Part shown: piece after piece, positions 1 to 8,185 of the stretch | How positions within the stretch are numbered: position 1 is the stretch's first letter | Layout: each line of letters begins with the position of its first letter | Origin: Brasilonema angustatum HA4187-MV1 | GTDB taxonomy: Bacteria; Cyanobacteriota; Cyanobacteriia; Cyanobacteriales; Nostocaceae | DNA length: 64,000 nucleotides | Direction of reading: 5' to 3' | NCBI GenBank assembly: GCA_019359695.1 | Contig: JAHHGV010000001.1 | Location: forward strand, 186,001-250,000 | Program-made: the position numbers and the translations under genes | The notes under the pieces: model-generated | Databases searched by the model: none | What the model saw: the letters and a program-made list of their open reading frames with translations, nothing else | Told to the model about the DNA's origin: nothing

Positions 1-26
1 GAACTGATTTTAGGGAGGTAAGAAGT

Positions 27-464
27 ATGAGTCTACTGAAGCAGAGCCGCCAAATCATCATAGGTTGTGTTTTGATTTTAGTCTTAACTTTGACAACAGC
101 CTGTGGTGGTAATGTGACACAAGCTAATCGCACAACTAACCCACCAATGGTTGGTAAAGACGTCGCTTCCGGAGAATTAGGGCGAGTGAATATCCCAGCA
201 GGAGAAAGTTTTGGTGACTGGGTTGTACAGACATCGAAGGGATTAGTCACAGAGGCTTATGTGCGTGACAACAACAAATTAGGTGTTGTAATTTCCTCTA
301 AAGTTCCTCCCAGTGATGTGCGTCCCTTAGCAAAATCCTTAGTAGAAGGTTTTCGTCACAACTTTCCCAATCAAGACTTGAAAGTTTTAGTGTATGCGCC
401 TGATAAAAAACTGATTTTGACAGCGCAGTATGACGTGCAAACAAACCAAGTTCAGTACACATAA
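27..464 (+). CDS. hypothetical lipoprotein
   Basis: 145 aa. The N-terminus is a lipoprotein signal: basic start, hydrophobic stretch, then a lipobox-like LTTAC with Cys near residue 26, so export and lipid anchoring are expected. The mature part is short and soluble (about 120 aa), and I recognise no catalytic motif or named domain. The ATG follows a strong Shine-Dalgarno (gggaggta, 13-20), which fixes the start. It lies 89 bp before another small gene on the same strand. Function unknown. Confidence 0.8.
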   Translation: MSLLKQSRQIIIGCVLILVLTLTTACGGNVTQANRTTNPPMVGKDVASGELGRVNIPAGESFGDWVVQTSKGLVTEAYVRDNNKLGVVISSKVPPSDVRPLAKSLVEGFRHNFPNQDLKVLVYAPDKKLILTAQYDVQTNQVQYT

Positions 465-553
465 TTGCTGGATTTGATAAAAGTTTAAGAAAAGTCAGTT
501 TATTTCAAAAGCTTGATAATCAAAAGCTTGATAAGACAAAGGAGATAAGTAAG

Positions 554-1078
554 ATGAGTAGCAGCGATCAATACAGACGTGACATCATGAGTGATTTGGC
601 TCATGGAAATGTTGATTCTTTAGATCAAGCTCCCACCTCTTCAGGAAGAGAGTACGATAATTTTGATGATTTTGCCCAGCGCTCAACACACGAAGAACGC
701 CGTCAGTTGTTTGGTCAGTGTTTACATCATGACAACGTTCCCCCCCACCAAATGGAGCCAGAATTGCAAAAGGCAATTTCTCAAATTAAACCTAATGAAC
801 GGGATGATGTCGCCCGCGGCTTCTTGAAGCACTTCAAGCAAAGAGGATTCGATGACCGCCATCTGGAACAACAACTTAGTCTTTCCACTCACTCTCCTAA
901 TCAAATGAACGCTGAGGATGTCAGTAAACTCGCCTCCTTCGCTTATCACAACCATCCCGATATCTTCCGCGAAGTGTTGGCAGAGCAACCCGGAATTATT
1001 AGGTTTCTTAGCAATCCTGTTGTAGCAGCTGTTTTGGGAATTGCTGCAGCTAAATGGTTAGGTAATCACAACCGATAA
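554..1078 (+). CDS. conserved hypothetical protein
   Basis: 174 aa, rich in His, Gln and charged residues, with no signal peptide. Only the last ~25 residues are hydrophobic (a short Ala/Val/Leu stretch before a Lys-Trp-Leu-Gly end), which could be a C-terminal membrane anchor or glycine-zipper-like helix. An aaggagataag Shine-Dalgarno just upstream supports the ATG. It is co-directional with the preceding lipoprotein and followed by a rho-independent terminator. The composition resembles small stress-related cyanobacterial proteins, but I cannot assign a family. Confidence 0.75.
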   Translation: MSSSDQYRRDIMSDLAHGNVDSLDQAPTSSGREYDNFDDFAQRSTHEERRQLFGQCLHHDNVPPHQMEPELQKAISQIKPNERDDVARGFLKHFKQRGFDDRHLEQQLSLSTHSPNQMNAEDVSKLASFAYHNHPDIFREVLAEQPGIIRFLSNPVVAAVLGIAAAKWLGNHNR

Positions 1079-1111
1079 AAGTTGAGTGTTGAATTCTTAA
1101 GTTTGTAGTAG

Positions 1112-1137
1112 GGTGGGCAAAAATGCCCATCTTTTTT
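1112..1137 (+). terminator. rho-independent terminator
   Basis: Eight-bp stem (ggtgggca / tgcccatc, one G-T pair) with a four-A loop, directly followed by a run of T. It sits 34 bp after the stop of the small hypothetical gene. Confidence 0.7.
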
Positions 1138-1548
1138 ATTTAATAGTCGTAAATTTACAAAGTTTTTATATCGTAATTTCGGTGATGAATCATCCAGAAG
1201 GTTGATCTAAGCTAACTTTTGATGATATGTAATGTTTACGCAATAACAACATTCACTTTAAATTTTGTGTTAAGACAACTAGAACTAGTTGATTTTGCTT
1301 ACGTAAACAGTGACACTCATTACTATGCAATTTCAGAAGCATTACTGAAGACACCGCTAGTACCTCAGAAATAGAGGCAAGTATAGAACTTGCCATCAGC
1401 GTTTGATAGATGTTTTCTGATGATGTATGCGACAGGTTAACGCTAACCCGTCGCAACGCTTTTGTGTGCAACTATTTTGAGGTACTAACGAATCTCACTC
1501 CAGGGTAAATCTACCATCAATTTTTACCTACTTACAGGAGTGAGCCCA
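1138..1548. other. intergenic region, no gene seen
   Basis: About 410 bp of AT-rich sequence upstream of the PEP-CTERM gene. The only open frame (minus strand, 1253-1471) has no ribosome site and an unconvincing composition. An aggag at 1535-1540 is the ribosome-binding site of the next gene. I see no RNA gene or clear repeat. Confidence 0.5.
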
Positions 1549-2496
1549 ATGACACGATTTAAGGTTAGAAAAAAGTTACGTAAAGCTTGTGTTAAGGTCA
1601 AATATGTTGCTCTAGAAACACTTGGCATGGGACAGGCGAGTGTGAGTCGAGCCGGGAGTAGACTGGGCGTAAGGGCTAGTCTGAAATTGGTAGGAATGAA
1701 GCCGTTTATTCGCGTTTTAACATTAGGCTCTACCACTGTACTGGGATTGAGTGTAGTCGCAGGTTCAGCGCACGCAACTACCTTCACACTCACTTCCCCA
1801 ACTTCGGGTGGAACATTGGGCAATGGATTCACCCCAGTAGGTGGAATTGTTTTGGATTTGATTGGTCAAAACAATACACGGGTAACTAGCCAGTTGGCTG
1901 CCAATCAATTATACATAGGCTATGCTAATAACAATCCACTTACTATCGGTACCCAAACTGGTTTTAATTCGTCAGTCATCTCAGCACTGGGGGGAGGTAT
2001 TAAAGAGGCTGCTATCCGGTTCTCTCTTTATGACGGCGATTCAGCGTCTGGTGATTTCGATTTCAACGATAATACACTCCAAGTTAATGGTCTCAACTTT
2101 GGCAATTGGAGCAGTGTAAATGCTGAAAACACTGATGACCAAGGAAATGCCGCTTCTGGTGGTTTAAGTAGTGGCGGTTTCCGCAATGAAACACTAGATA
2201 CGGGCTGGTTCTATTCCAACAATGCTACACTCCTTACCAACTTGTATAACAGTTTTGTGAATACACAAAAAGTTGTTTACCAAGTTCAAGACATTGACCC
2301 GTACGACAACTATTATGACTTTACACAGGGAGTAAGTTCCAACTTTACCAACGTCGGTCAAGGTCCAGCTGTCCAACCTTCTAATCCTGTTCCCGAACCT
2401 ATAACCATATTAGGTTCTTTAGCCGCAGGTAGTTTTGGTGTGGCTCTGCGTCGTAAATACAACAAGCAGGAACAAAAAGAGACTGCAAAAGTGTAG
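1549..2496 (+). CDS. PEP-CTERM sorting domain protein
   Basis: 315 aa from this ATG. The C-terminus has the tripartite PEP-CTERM signal: VPEP, a ~17-residue hydrophobic segment, then a basic RRK tail. This marks it as an exosortase substrate, and the cyanoexosortase gene follows 280 bp downstream. The mature part is Gly/Ser/Asn-rich with repeated SG and NN stretches, typical of exported cyanobacterial PEP-CTERM proteins. The start was chosen because aggag lies 8 bp upstream. A later in-frame ATG at 1696 would give a conventional signal peptide (hydrophobic core, cleavage near AHA) without the ~49-residue Arg/Lys-rich extension. Its function beyond surface location is unknown. Confidence 0.85.
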   Translation: MTRFKVRKKLRKACVKVKYVALETLGMGQASVSRAGSRLGVRASLKLVGMKPFIRVLTLGSTTVLGLSVVAGSAHATTFTLTSPTSGGTLGNGFTPVGGIVLDLIGQNNTRVTSQLAANQLYIGYANNNPLTIGTQTGFNSSVISALGGGIKEAAIRFSLYDGDSASGDFDFNDNTLQVNGLNFGNWSSVNAENTDDQGNAASGGLSSGGFRNETLDTGWFYSNNATLLTNLYNSFVNTQKVVYQVQDIDPYDNYYDFTQGVSSNFTNVGQGPAVQPSNPVPEPITILGSLAAGSFGVALRRKYNKQEQKETAKV

Positions 2497-2628
2497 GAAA
2501 ACCAGACAGGTAGAATAAACTTCCTGCATCCATCTCATCACTTGCCAGGGGTTTATAACTCCTGGCTAATAGCCTAAGTAGATCGGCGTAAATAATTCTT
2601 GTTGGAATAAAGCAGGGAGCAGGTGAGA

Positions 2629-2665
2629 CAGCGCTGCGGGAGGGTTTCCCTCCGCAGGCGACTGG
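2629..2665. repeat. dispersed GC-rich palindrome, copy 1
   Basis: A cagcgctgcgggaggg unit, a two-base centre, then tccctccgc and aggcgactgg. The core folds on itself (gcgggaggg / tccctccgc). Close copies lie at 56714-56750 and, inverted, at 58913-58950. It stands between a PEP-CTERM gene and its exosortase. Confidence 0.8.
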
Positions 2666-2777
2666 GAACCCGAAGGGGAGCAGGGAGTAGGGAGAGAAAG
2701 AGTTTGAGCCTTATTTACTTTTCTTTACACAGTTTGATTTTTTTGCACCGACTTACTTATAGTCATCATCATATGAC

Positions 2778-3638
2778 ATGAAAGCTTCTCACCTCACGGT
2801 TATCTCACAACTCAAATACCCTCAAATCTGGTTATTAGCTATAGGAACAGGCTTAATTGCTATTAATTTGGTTGTGCTTTGGAAAGCCAATAATTCTAGC
2901 CTCCTAGGCATGACTTTTCTATTTTGGGCGGCGATATCTTCCTTAGTCTGGGAAAAGCGCCACAGTTTAAATCTAGAAAGTGGAGTTTTCTCTAGTTTCT
3001 TTGGTTTAACACTGATTGCGCTGTTACTCATCAAGAGTATATCCCTCACAAGCTTTGGTGTTTTGTTGTATCTTTCACCAGTGATTTTTGCCATTGGTTT
3101 TGCAATCCTGGCGTCTGGCTTTAAGGGACTAAAGCAATACAAAGCAGAATTATTTATTCTATTTTTTCTGAGTGTACCTAAATTATTATCTTCATGGCTT
3201 GATATATCCCTGTTGACTGCCAAATTTACAACTTTAATTCTTTGGTACACAGGTTTTGATGTTGCTCAAAAAGGAACTCAACTTTATCTCCCGACTGGAA
3301 GCGTAGAAGTTTATTCGGGATGTTCTGGGATAGAGCTGATATTCCAACTAGTAGGCTTAGCTCTACTTTTTCTCTTAATGTTTCCTCAAAATTGGAAGCA
3401 CAAAATTCTGATAGCATTTACAGCCGGCACTTTGGCGTTTATTGTGAATGCTTTAAGAGTCGCTCTGATGGCTATCTTAGTAGCACAAGGACATATGGAA
3501 GTCTTTGATTACTGGCATGATGGAGATGGTTCTCTGGTATTTTCGCTGATTGCTGTGTTACTTTTTGGATTATTTTGCTGGTTTTACCTTGGAAGGTCTG
3601 AATTAAGAAATAAAGACGCCACGGAGTCATCAAAGTAA
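2778..3638 (+). CDS. crtA: cyanoexosortase A
   Basis: 286 aa polytopic membrane protein with about eight hydrophobic segments. It carries the exosortase catalytic triad: Cys182 in GCSGIE, Arg227 in NALRVALMA and His247 in YWHDGDGS. Enzymes of this family cleave PEP-CTERM proteins at the membrane during surface sorting. A PEP-CTERM gene lies just upstream. A partner-protein gene and an HpsJ-like gene follow on the same strand, which is the usual cyanoexosortase A neighbourhood. The subtype is assigned from this context and overall resemblance; the exosortase family itself is clear from the motifs. Confidence 0.9.
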   Translation: MKASHLTVISQLKYPQIWLLAIGTGLIAINLVVLWKANNSSLLGMTFLFWAAISSLVWEKRHSLNLESGVFSSFFGLTLIALLLIKSISLTSFGVLLYLSPVIFAIGFAILASGFKGLKQYKAELFILFFLSVPKLLSSWLDISLLTAKFTTLILWYTGFDVAQKGTQLYLPTGSVEVYSGCSGIELIFQLVGLALLFLLMFPQNWKHKILIAFTAGTLAFIVNALRVALMAILVAQGHMEVFDYWHDGDGSLVFSLIAVLLFGLFCWFYLGRSELRNKDATESSK

Positions 3639-3651
3639 TGATTTGGAAACG

Positions 3652-4302
3652 ATGATTTGGAAACAATTGCGCATACCACTTTTGGCTTTCACTCTGAGTG
3701 GCGTCTTGTTTGTTTTAGGAACTATAGTGTTGCTTCCCACAAAAGACAAACAGACAGTGACTGCGTTTACATTTCCTCAAGAGGTTCCTTTACCACAATG
3801 GCAATTCAGCGTAAGTCGTCCACTACCACAGCCAACAAAAAAGATTTACCAAGTCATAGCTCAAAAGCATTATCAATACCTAAACAATAATTTGGTTCTA
3901 GATATTGAAATGCGTTATTTGAAGGATGGAGATGTTGTTCAGTTTCTGCGAGATTTTACCTTTATCTATTCACCTGCTGTGATACGTCAGCAACAAGGAG
4001 TTGGCTACTATGGTTTGGGAGTAGAAAAGCAACGAGCTTACTTGAGTACGTGTATCAACCCTCAAGGCGGCAGTACGTTTACTAATGAGCAATTTAATCA
4101 AAATCTACATATCCACGCAATCCAGCCGAAACGTCTATTGTCCTGGATCTTGAGTCAGAAACAACTTCAAGACAACCGTTGTCTTTGGGCGCATTTATCA
4201 ATTCCTTTAAAAAATTCTTCCCCAGAAACAGCTTACCAAGTTTTAGAAAAGGCTTGGTTTTCTTGGTATCAGTGGTGGAAACCACGCTTTCCCAAGTCCT
4301 AA
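3652..4302 (+). CDS. cyanoexosortase A system-associated protein
   Basis: 216 aa with one N-terminal membrane segment (residues ~8-28) and an exported domain with a single Cys pair candidate (the Cys in YLSTCIN and the Cys in DNRCLWA). Proteins of this kind are encoded beside cyanoexosortase A; their biochemical role is not established. The ATG at 3652 continues the frame. An earlier, out-of-frame ATG at 3638 overlaps the exosortase stop (TAATG) and is the first half of a 14-bp tandem duplication. The start is otherwise weakly supported, since no good Shine-Dalgarno is visible. Confidence 0.85.
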   Translation: MIWKQLRIPLLAFTLSGVLFVLGTIVLLPTKDKQTVTAFTFPQEVPLPQWQFSVSRPLPQPTKKIYQVIAQKHYQYLNNNLVLDIEMRYLKDGDVVQFLRDFTFIYSPAVIRQQQGVGYYGLGVEKQRAYLSTCINPQGGSTFTNEQFNQNLHIHAIQPKRLLSWILSQKQLQDNRCLWAHLSIPLKNSSPETAYQVLEKAWFSWYQWWKPRFPKS

Positions 4303-4340
4303 ATTATCGTCAATTCTTTCAGTTTTACTCGGTTAACAAA

Positions 4341-5057
4341 ATGACAAAATCAAATAGAGATAATTTCATGCCCATAGTTCAAGAACTACAAGACTTTGCC
4401 TTCAGTCAGCAAGGTTCGATGACAATAGTGCGATCGCTGGGCTATGGTTTATTATTATTGGCATTGTTCGACATCATTGAGATGTTTATCCCGCCCAATT
4501 TTATGAATCCTGTTTGGGAGTTTCAAACAATGGGGATGCTAGTTGAAAAAGTACCAGTGCCTTTAATTGGGTTAGTGTTAGTGTTTTTTGGAGAGCTACA
4601 TTCGCGAACAAAATTAGAAATTCCTATTTTAAAGTTTTTATCTTGGTTAACTTTATTATTTGGAATATTATTTTTTCTACTCATACCTTTAGGACTGACT
4701 AGCACGATTCGATTAAACAGTCAAAATGCTGCTCAAGTTCAAACTGTATCCACTCAAAAAATATCTCAAGCCGATCAATTAGAACAGCAGGTGAATAAAG
4801 CTTCACCCGAACAGATAGATAAATTTTTAAAGAGCCAAGGTCGCCAAACAGATGGTAAAAATCCTCAACAATTAAAGGAGCAATTGTTATCACAAGTCTC
4901 ACAAGCTAAACAACAGATTAAAACTCAAGCAGAAGCAACTCAGTCTCTTCGAGGGTTAAGCTTGATTAAGACTTCTGTAAAATGGAATCTTGGTGCTGTG
5001 GTTGCAGGAACTTTGTTTATCAGTATTTGGAAGGGAACCCGTTGGGCGAGAAACTGA
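4341..5057 (+). CDS. HpsJ-like protein, exosortase-associated
   Basis: 238 aa from this ATG. The frame stays open upstream to 4179, but that part overlaps the previous gene and reads as low-quality sequence. It has three N-terminal membrane segments, a Gln/Lys-rich segment predicted to be helical and extracytoplasmic (residues ~125-205), then a final membrane segment before a WKGTRWARN end. Topology and position match HpsJ-family proteins, which are linked to hormogonium polysaccharide and to cyanoexosortase loci. It is the last gene of the module, followed by a strong terminator. Confidence 0.75.
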   Translation: MTKSNRDNFMPIVQELQDFAFSQQGSMTIVRSLGYGLLLLALFDIIEMFIPPNFMNPVWEFQTMGMLVEKVPVPLIGLVLVFFGELHSRTKLEIPILKFLSWLTLLFGILFFLLIPLGLTSTIRLNSQNAAQVQTVSTQKISQADQLEQQVNKASPEQIDKFLKSQGRQTDGKNPQQLKEQLLSQVSQAKQQIKTQAEATQSLRGLSLIKTSVKWNLGAVVAGTLFISIWKGTRWARN

Positions 5058-5120
5058 TATAGGAATCCGGTTTGATTTATATCTCGTTCCTATACTCTGC
5101 ATAGGAACGAGAAACGAGAA

Positions 5121-5153
5121 AAAAACTCGGTTTTGAAAAACCGAGTTTTTTTT
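5121..5153. terminator. strong terminator hairpin, probably bidirectional
   Basis: A perfect 14-bp stem (aaaaactcggtttt / aaaaccgagttttt) around a two-base centre, with A-run and T-run on the two flanks. It lies between the convergent HpsJ-like and rpe genes and could end both transcripts. Confidence 0.85.
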
Positions 5154-5187
5154 ATCGACAGTTAACAACTATTTGTCCTTGAATAGT

Positions 5188-5895
5188 TCAAGCTGTTGCG
5201 AGTTGTGGAGTAGGACGCTTGCTGTTGCGAATACCCTCTATAGCCTCAGCATAATCCTTTGCCTTAAACACAGCGGAACCAGCTACGATCGCATTAGCCC
5301 CAGCTTCCAAAACTTGCCAGGTATTATTTGCCTTGAGTCCCCCATCCACTTCTATCCAAGGATCAAGACCACGTTCATCGCACATTTGACGTAGCTTGCG
5401 GATTTTTGGCACAACTTCAGGAATAAAGCTTTGACCGCCAAAACCGGGGTTGACGCTCATAATCAACACCAAGTCACACAGTTCTATAACATACTCAATC
5501 AGTTCCAAAGGACTACCGGGGTTAAGAACCACTCCTGCTTTTTTACCAAGTTCTTTGATTTGTCCCAACGTGCGGTGCAGGTGAGGTGAAGCGTTGTGTT
5601 CGCAATGAACATAGATGTGATCTGCCCCTGCTTTCGCAAAATCTTCTACGTACTTTTCTGGTTCCACAATCATCAAGTGAACGTCCAGAGGCTTTTGTGT
5701 CACTGGGCGAATCGCCTCCACAATCAGAGGACCTATCGTAATATTAGGTACAAAGCGACCGTCCATTACATCGACATGAATCCAATCTGCGCCAGCCTGA
5801 TCTACAGCACGTATTTCGTCTCCTAGACGACTAAAATCTGCTGATAGGATGGACGGAGCTATTACAATGGGCTTTTTAGATTGTGTTTGGGTCAT
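5188..5895 (-). CDS. rpe: ribulose-phosphate 3-epimerase
   Basis: 235 aa. Interconverts ribulose 5-phosphate and xylulose 5-phosphate in the Calvin cycle and pentose phosphate pathway; cytosolic. Family motifs are present in order: [15 protein letters not shown] near the N-terminus, [12 protein letters not shown] (metal and catalytic Asp), [16 protein letters not shown], and a C-terminal DGG and AGSAVF phosphate-binding region. The ATG at 5895 gives the normal N-terminus; a start nine codons upstream (5922) is possible but adds unrelated residues. Neither has a strong ribosome site. Single gene, convergent with the exosortase module. Confidence 0.97.
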   Translation of the reverse strand: MTQTQSKKPIVIAPSILSADFSRLGDEIRAVDQAGADWIHVDVMDGRFVPNITIGPLIVEAIRPVTQKPLDVHLMIVEPEKYVEDFAKAGADHIYVHCEHNASPHLHRTLGQIKELGKKAGVVLNPGSPLELIEYVIELCDLVLIMSVNPGFGGQSFIPEVVPKIRKLRQMCDERGLDPWIEVDGGLKANNTWQVLEAGANAIVAGSAVFKAKDYAEAIEGIRNSKRPTPQLATA

Positions 5896-6401
5896 GGCTA
5901 GTGGGTTTTTAAGCGTCCTCATCTGTCAGCATTGTAACAAAACTTGAGCAAACGCTCATCTATCTGATCCCGACTTTTTCCTTCATGGGGATTAATTAGT
6001 CGTTAGTAGTACTTTCTGACCAAGAAGGGGGTGTAGGGGTATAGGGGTGTAAGGGGAATTTTGAATGTTAGCGTAGCGTGCCGCAGGCAGCGAATGAGCC
6101 AATTGTACTACCCCTGCTCCGGAACCCATAAGGATACAAGCCCCTTATTTTAATAATGGAAACAAAAAGATACCATTAATCCTTGTATCAAGCCTATCAA
6201 TAAATTCAGGGGAACCCCTACACCCTTACAACGCCAGGTGCTACCCTACGGGAAGCCGCCCTTCGGGCGTCTACAAGTCGGGAAACCCGAACGCCTGATA
6301 CCTACATCAAGTACTGGCTTCCCAACGCACTGGCTCCCCTTACACCCTGCCCCTAGGGCATTGACAACAAACAAATAACAACTCATGATTTCTAACTGAC
6401 T
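5896..6401. repeat. repeat-rich intergenic region
   Basis: About 500 bp without a gene. A G-rich block of ggggtgta/ggggtata units (6028-6056) is answered by C-rich cccctacaccc blocks (6212-6227 and 6335-6350), so the region can fold into a long imperfect hairpin. GC-rich inverted pieces (gggaagccgcccttcgggcg near 6250) lie inside. These are short dispersed repeats of the kind common between genes in heterocystous cyanobacteria. Confidence 0.6.
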
Positions 6402-7994
6402 ATGGCGAACAAACAAACTTGGATAATTTGGGGATTAGGTGCTTGCTGCTTGAGTGCGCCGGTACTTGCTGCTGTGGAATCTCCTTTTGGCACTAATGGT
6501 ATTGATGCTCTTAGACTACACCAACTCCCATATAATTTAATCGGTCGCAAGATAGCCATTGGTCAGGTAGAGATTGGGCGTCCAGGTAGATATGGGTTGG
6601 ATAAAGCCGTCTCTAAGAATAACTCAGTATCAATAGCAGGTGCATTCCTACGCAATGAACTTGCAAAGTCAAATAGCGGTGTTGACCCCCACGCCTACAA
6701 TGTCGCTAGTATCATGGTTAGTACAGATAAAGCTTTTCCTGGAGTTGCTCCTGGAGCGCGATTGTACTCATCTGCTGTGGGTTATGGAAAAAGCTTAGGT
6801 CAACCACAAGAGTGCTTGTCTGCACAGCACATAGCACTACAAAATGGGGGAGATGTCCGCGCAATTAACTTTAGTTTTGGCGAACCTTTAAACCGTGACC
6901 CACGACCTCAGGCTACTTTAGATGGCAACGCCTTACTCACCTTATGTATTGACTGGTCTAGTCGCGTCCACAATAGTCTCTACATAATTGCAGGCAATCA
7001 GGGAAAGGGTGGCATTCCCATACCTACTGACAATTATAACGGACTCAACGTAGCTTTTTCATCCCGTCGAGGAGGGATTTATAATAAAGTTGATGTTTCT
7101 AATTTGGCGGCTGTGAGTGAAGGACTACTGATGCGGCTTGCTGGAAAAGAGATTAATCTTGGTCCACGTCGTGCTATTGGTATAGTTGCTCCAGGGAATA
7201 ACATCGGCTTGCGAAATGCAGATGGGAAGAAGAATAAAGTCACAGGGACAAGCTTTGCAGCGCCTCAGGTGACTGCAACAGTTGCTCTGTTGCAGGAGTT
7301 TGGTGATAAACAATTGCGCACAAAACAACCCAACTGGAGTATAGATTCTCGCAGACATGAAGTGATGAAAGCAGTACTGCTCAACTCAGCTGATAAAATT
7401 CAAGACACTGGCGACGGTTTGCGCTTAGGAATGACGCGGACGCTCATCGATAAACAAAATAAAGACTGGTTGGCTTCTGATGCATATAAAGACCCAAAAA
7501 TCCCTTTAGATTCCCAAATGGGAACTGGTCATTTGAACGCGTTTCGCGCTTACCAACAATTTAGCGCTGGTGAATGGAATCCAACGCAAACTGTACCAGC
7601 CCTTGGTTGGGACTATCGCACAGTCAATGCAGAAGCATCTGTAGAATATGAGTTAGCAAAACCCTTAAGGCAGGGGAGTTTTGTTTCTATCACCTTAACT
7701 TGGGATAGGTTAGTAGAGCTAAACGACAGGAATAAAAACGGTCAGTTTGACGCAGGAGAATATTTTCGCGATCGCGGCTTAAACAACCTCGACCTTTATC
7801 TGGTCAAAGCCGATGATAAAAATGGAAATGCTGACGCTGTCTGTTCCTCAATCAGTGAAGTTGACAGTGTTGAACATATTTTCTGCCCTGTTCCCGTAAC
7901 TGGCAACTACAAAATCCGTGTTCAATTTCCCAAGAAAGTTAACGAAGCAACTCAGGCTTACGCTTTAGCTTGGTGGAGTGTACCCGTCAGGTAG
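6402..7994 (+). CDS. S8 (subtilisin-like) serine peptidase, secreted
   Basis: 530 aa with a signal peptide ending near VLA-AVES (residue 24). Subtilase signatures: catalytic Ser284 in TGTSFAAP, oxyanion Asn199 in IIAGNQG, and His97 in the slot of the HGTH motif (here PHAYNVAS). The acid position reads QVEIG (Glu57) rather than the usual D-T/S-G. After the catalytic domain there is a beta-rich tail with an EF-hand/dockerin-like loop (DRNKNGQFDAGE, near residue 447) that probably binds calcium. It is followed 190 bp later by a serpin gene on the same strand. Exported protease of unknown target; activity is uncertain given the Glu. Confidence 0.85.
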   Translation: MANKQTWIIWGLGACCLSAPVLAAVESPFGTNGIDALRLHQLPYNLIGRKIAIGQVEIGRPGRYGLDKAVSKNNSVSIAGAFLRNELAKSNSGVDPHAYNVASIMVSTDKAFPGVAPGARLYSSAVGYGKSLGQPQECLSAQHIALQNGGDVRAINFSFGEPLNRDPRPQATLDGNALLTLCIDWSSRVHNSLYIIAGNQGKGGIPIPTDNYNGLNVAFSSRRGGIYNKVDVSNLAAVSEGLLMRLAGKEINLGPRRAIGIVAPGNNIGLRNADGKKNKVTGTSFAAPQVTATVALLQEFGDKQLRTKQPNWSIDSRRHEVMKAVLLNSADKIQDTGDGLRLGMTRTLIDKQNKDWLASDAYKDPKIPLDSQMGTGHLNAFRAYQQFSAGEWNPTQTVPALGWDYRTVNAEASVEYELAKPLRQGSFVSITLTWDRLVELNDRNKNGQFDAGEYFRDRGLNNLDLYLVKADDKNGNADAVCSSISEVDSVEHIFCPVPVTGNYKIRVQFPKKVNEATQAYALAWWSVPVR

Positions 7995-8185
7995 GAAGTT
8001 GGGCTACAAACAGTGATCAAAAATCAAAGCTAAGAACTAATACTTATTGACTAATTAGCCAAATTAGTCATCACGAAAAAACCTGAAACTGTACAATCAC
8101 TGTTGCCAAAACTGTAACGGGTCAGATATTACCTCACACCAGATGCGATAGTCAAAATAAAGACTCTGGCGATAATGGTGGTAAA

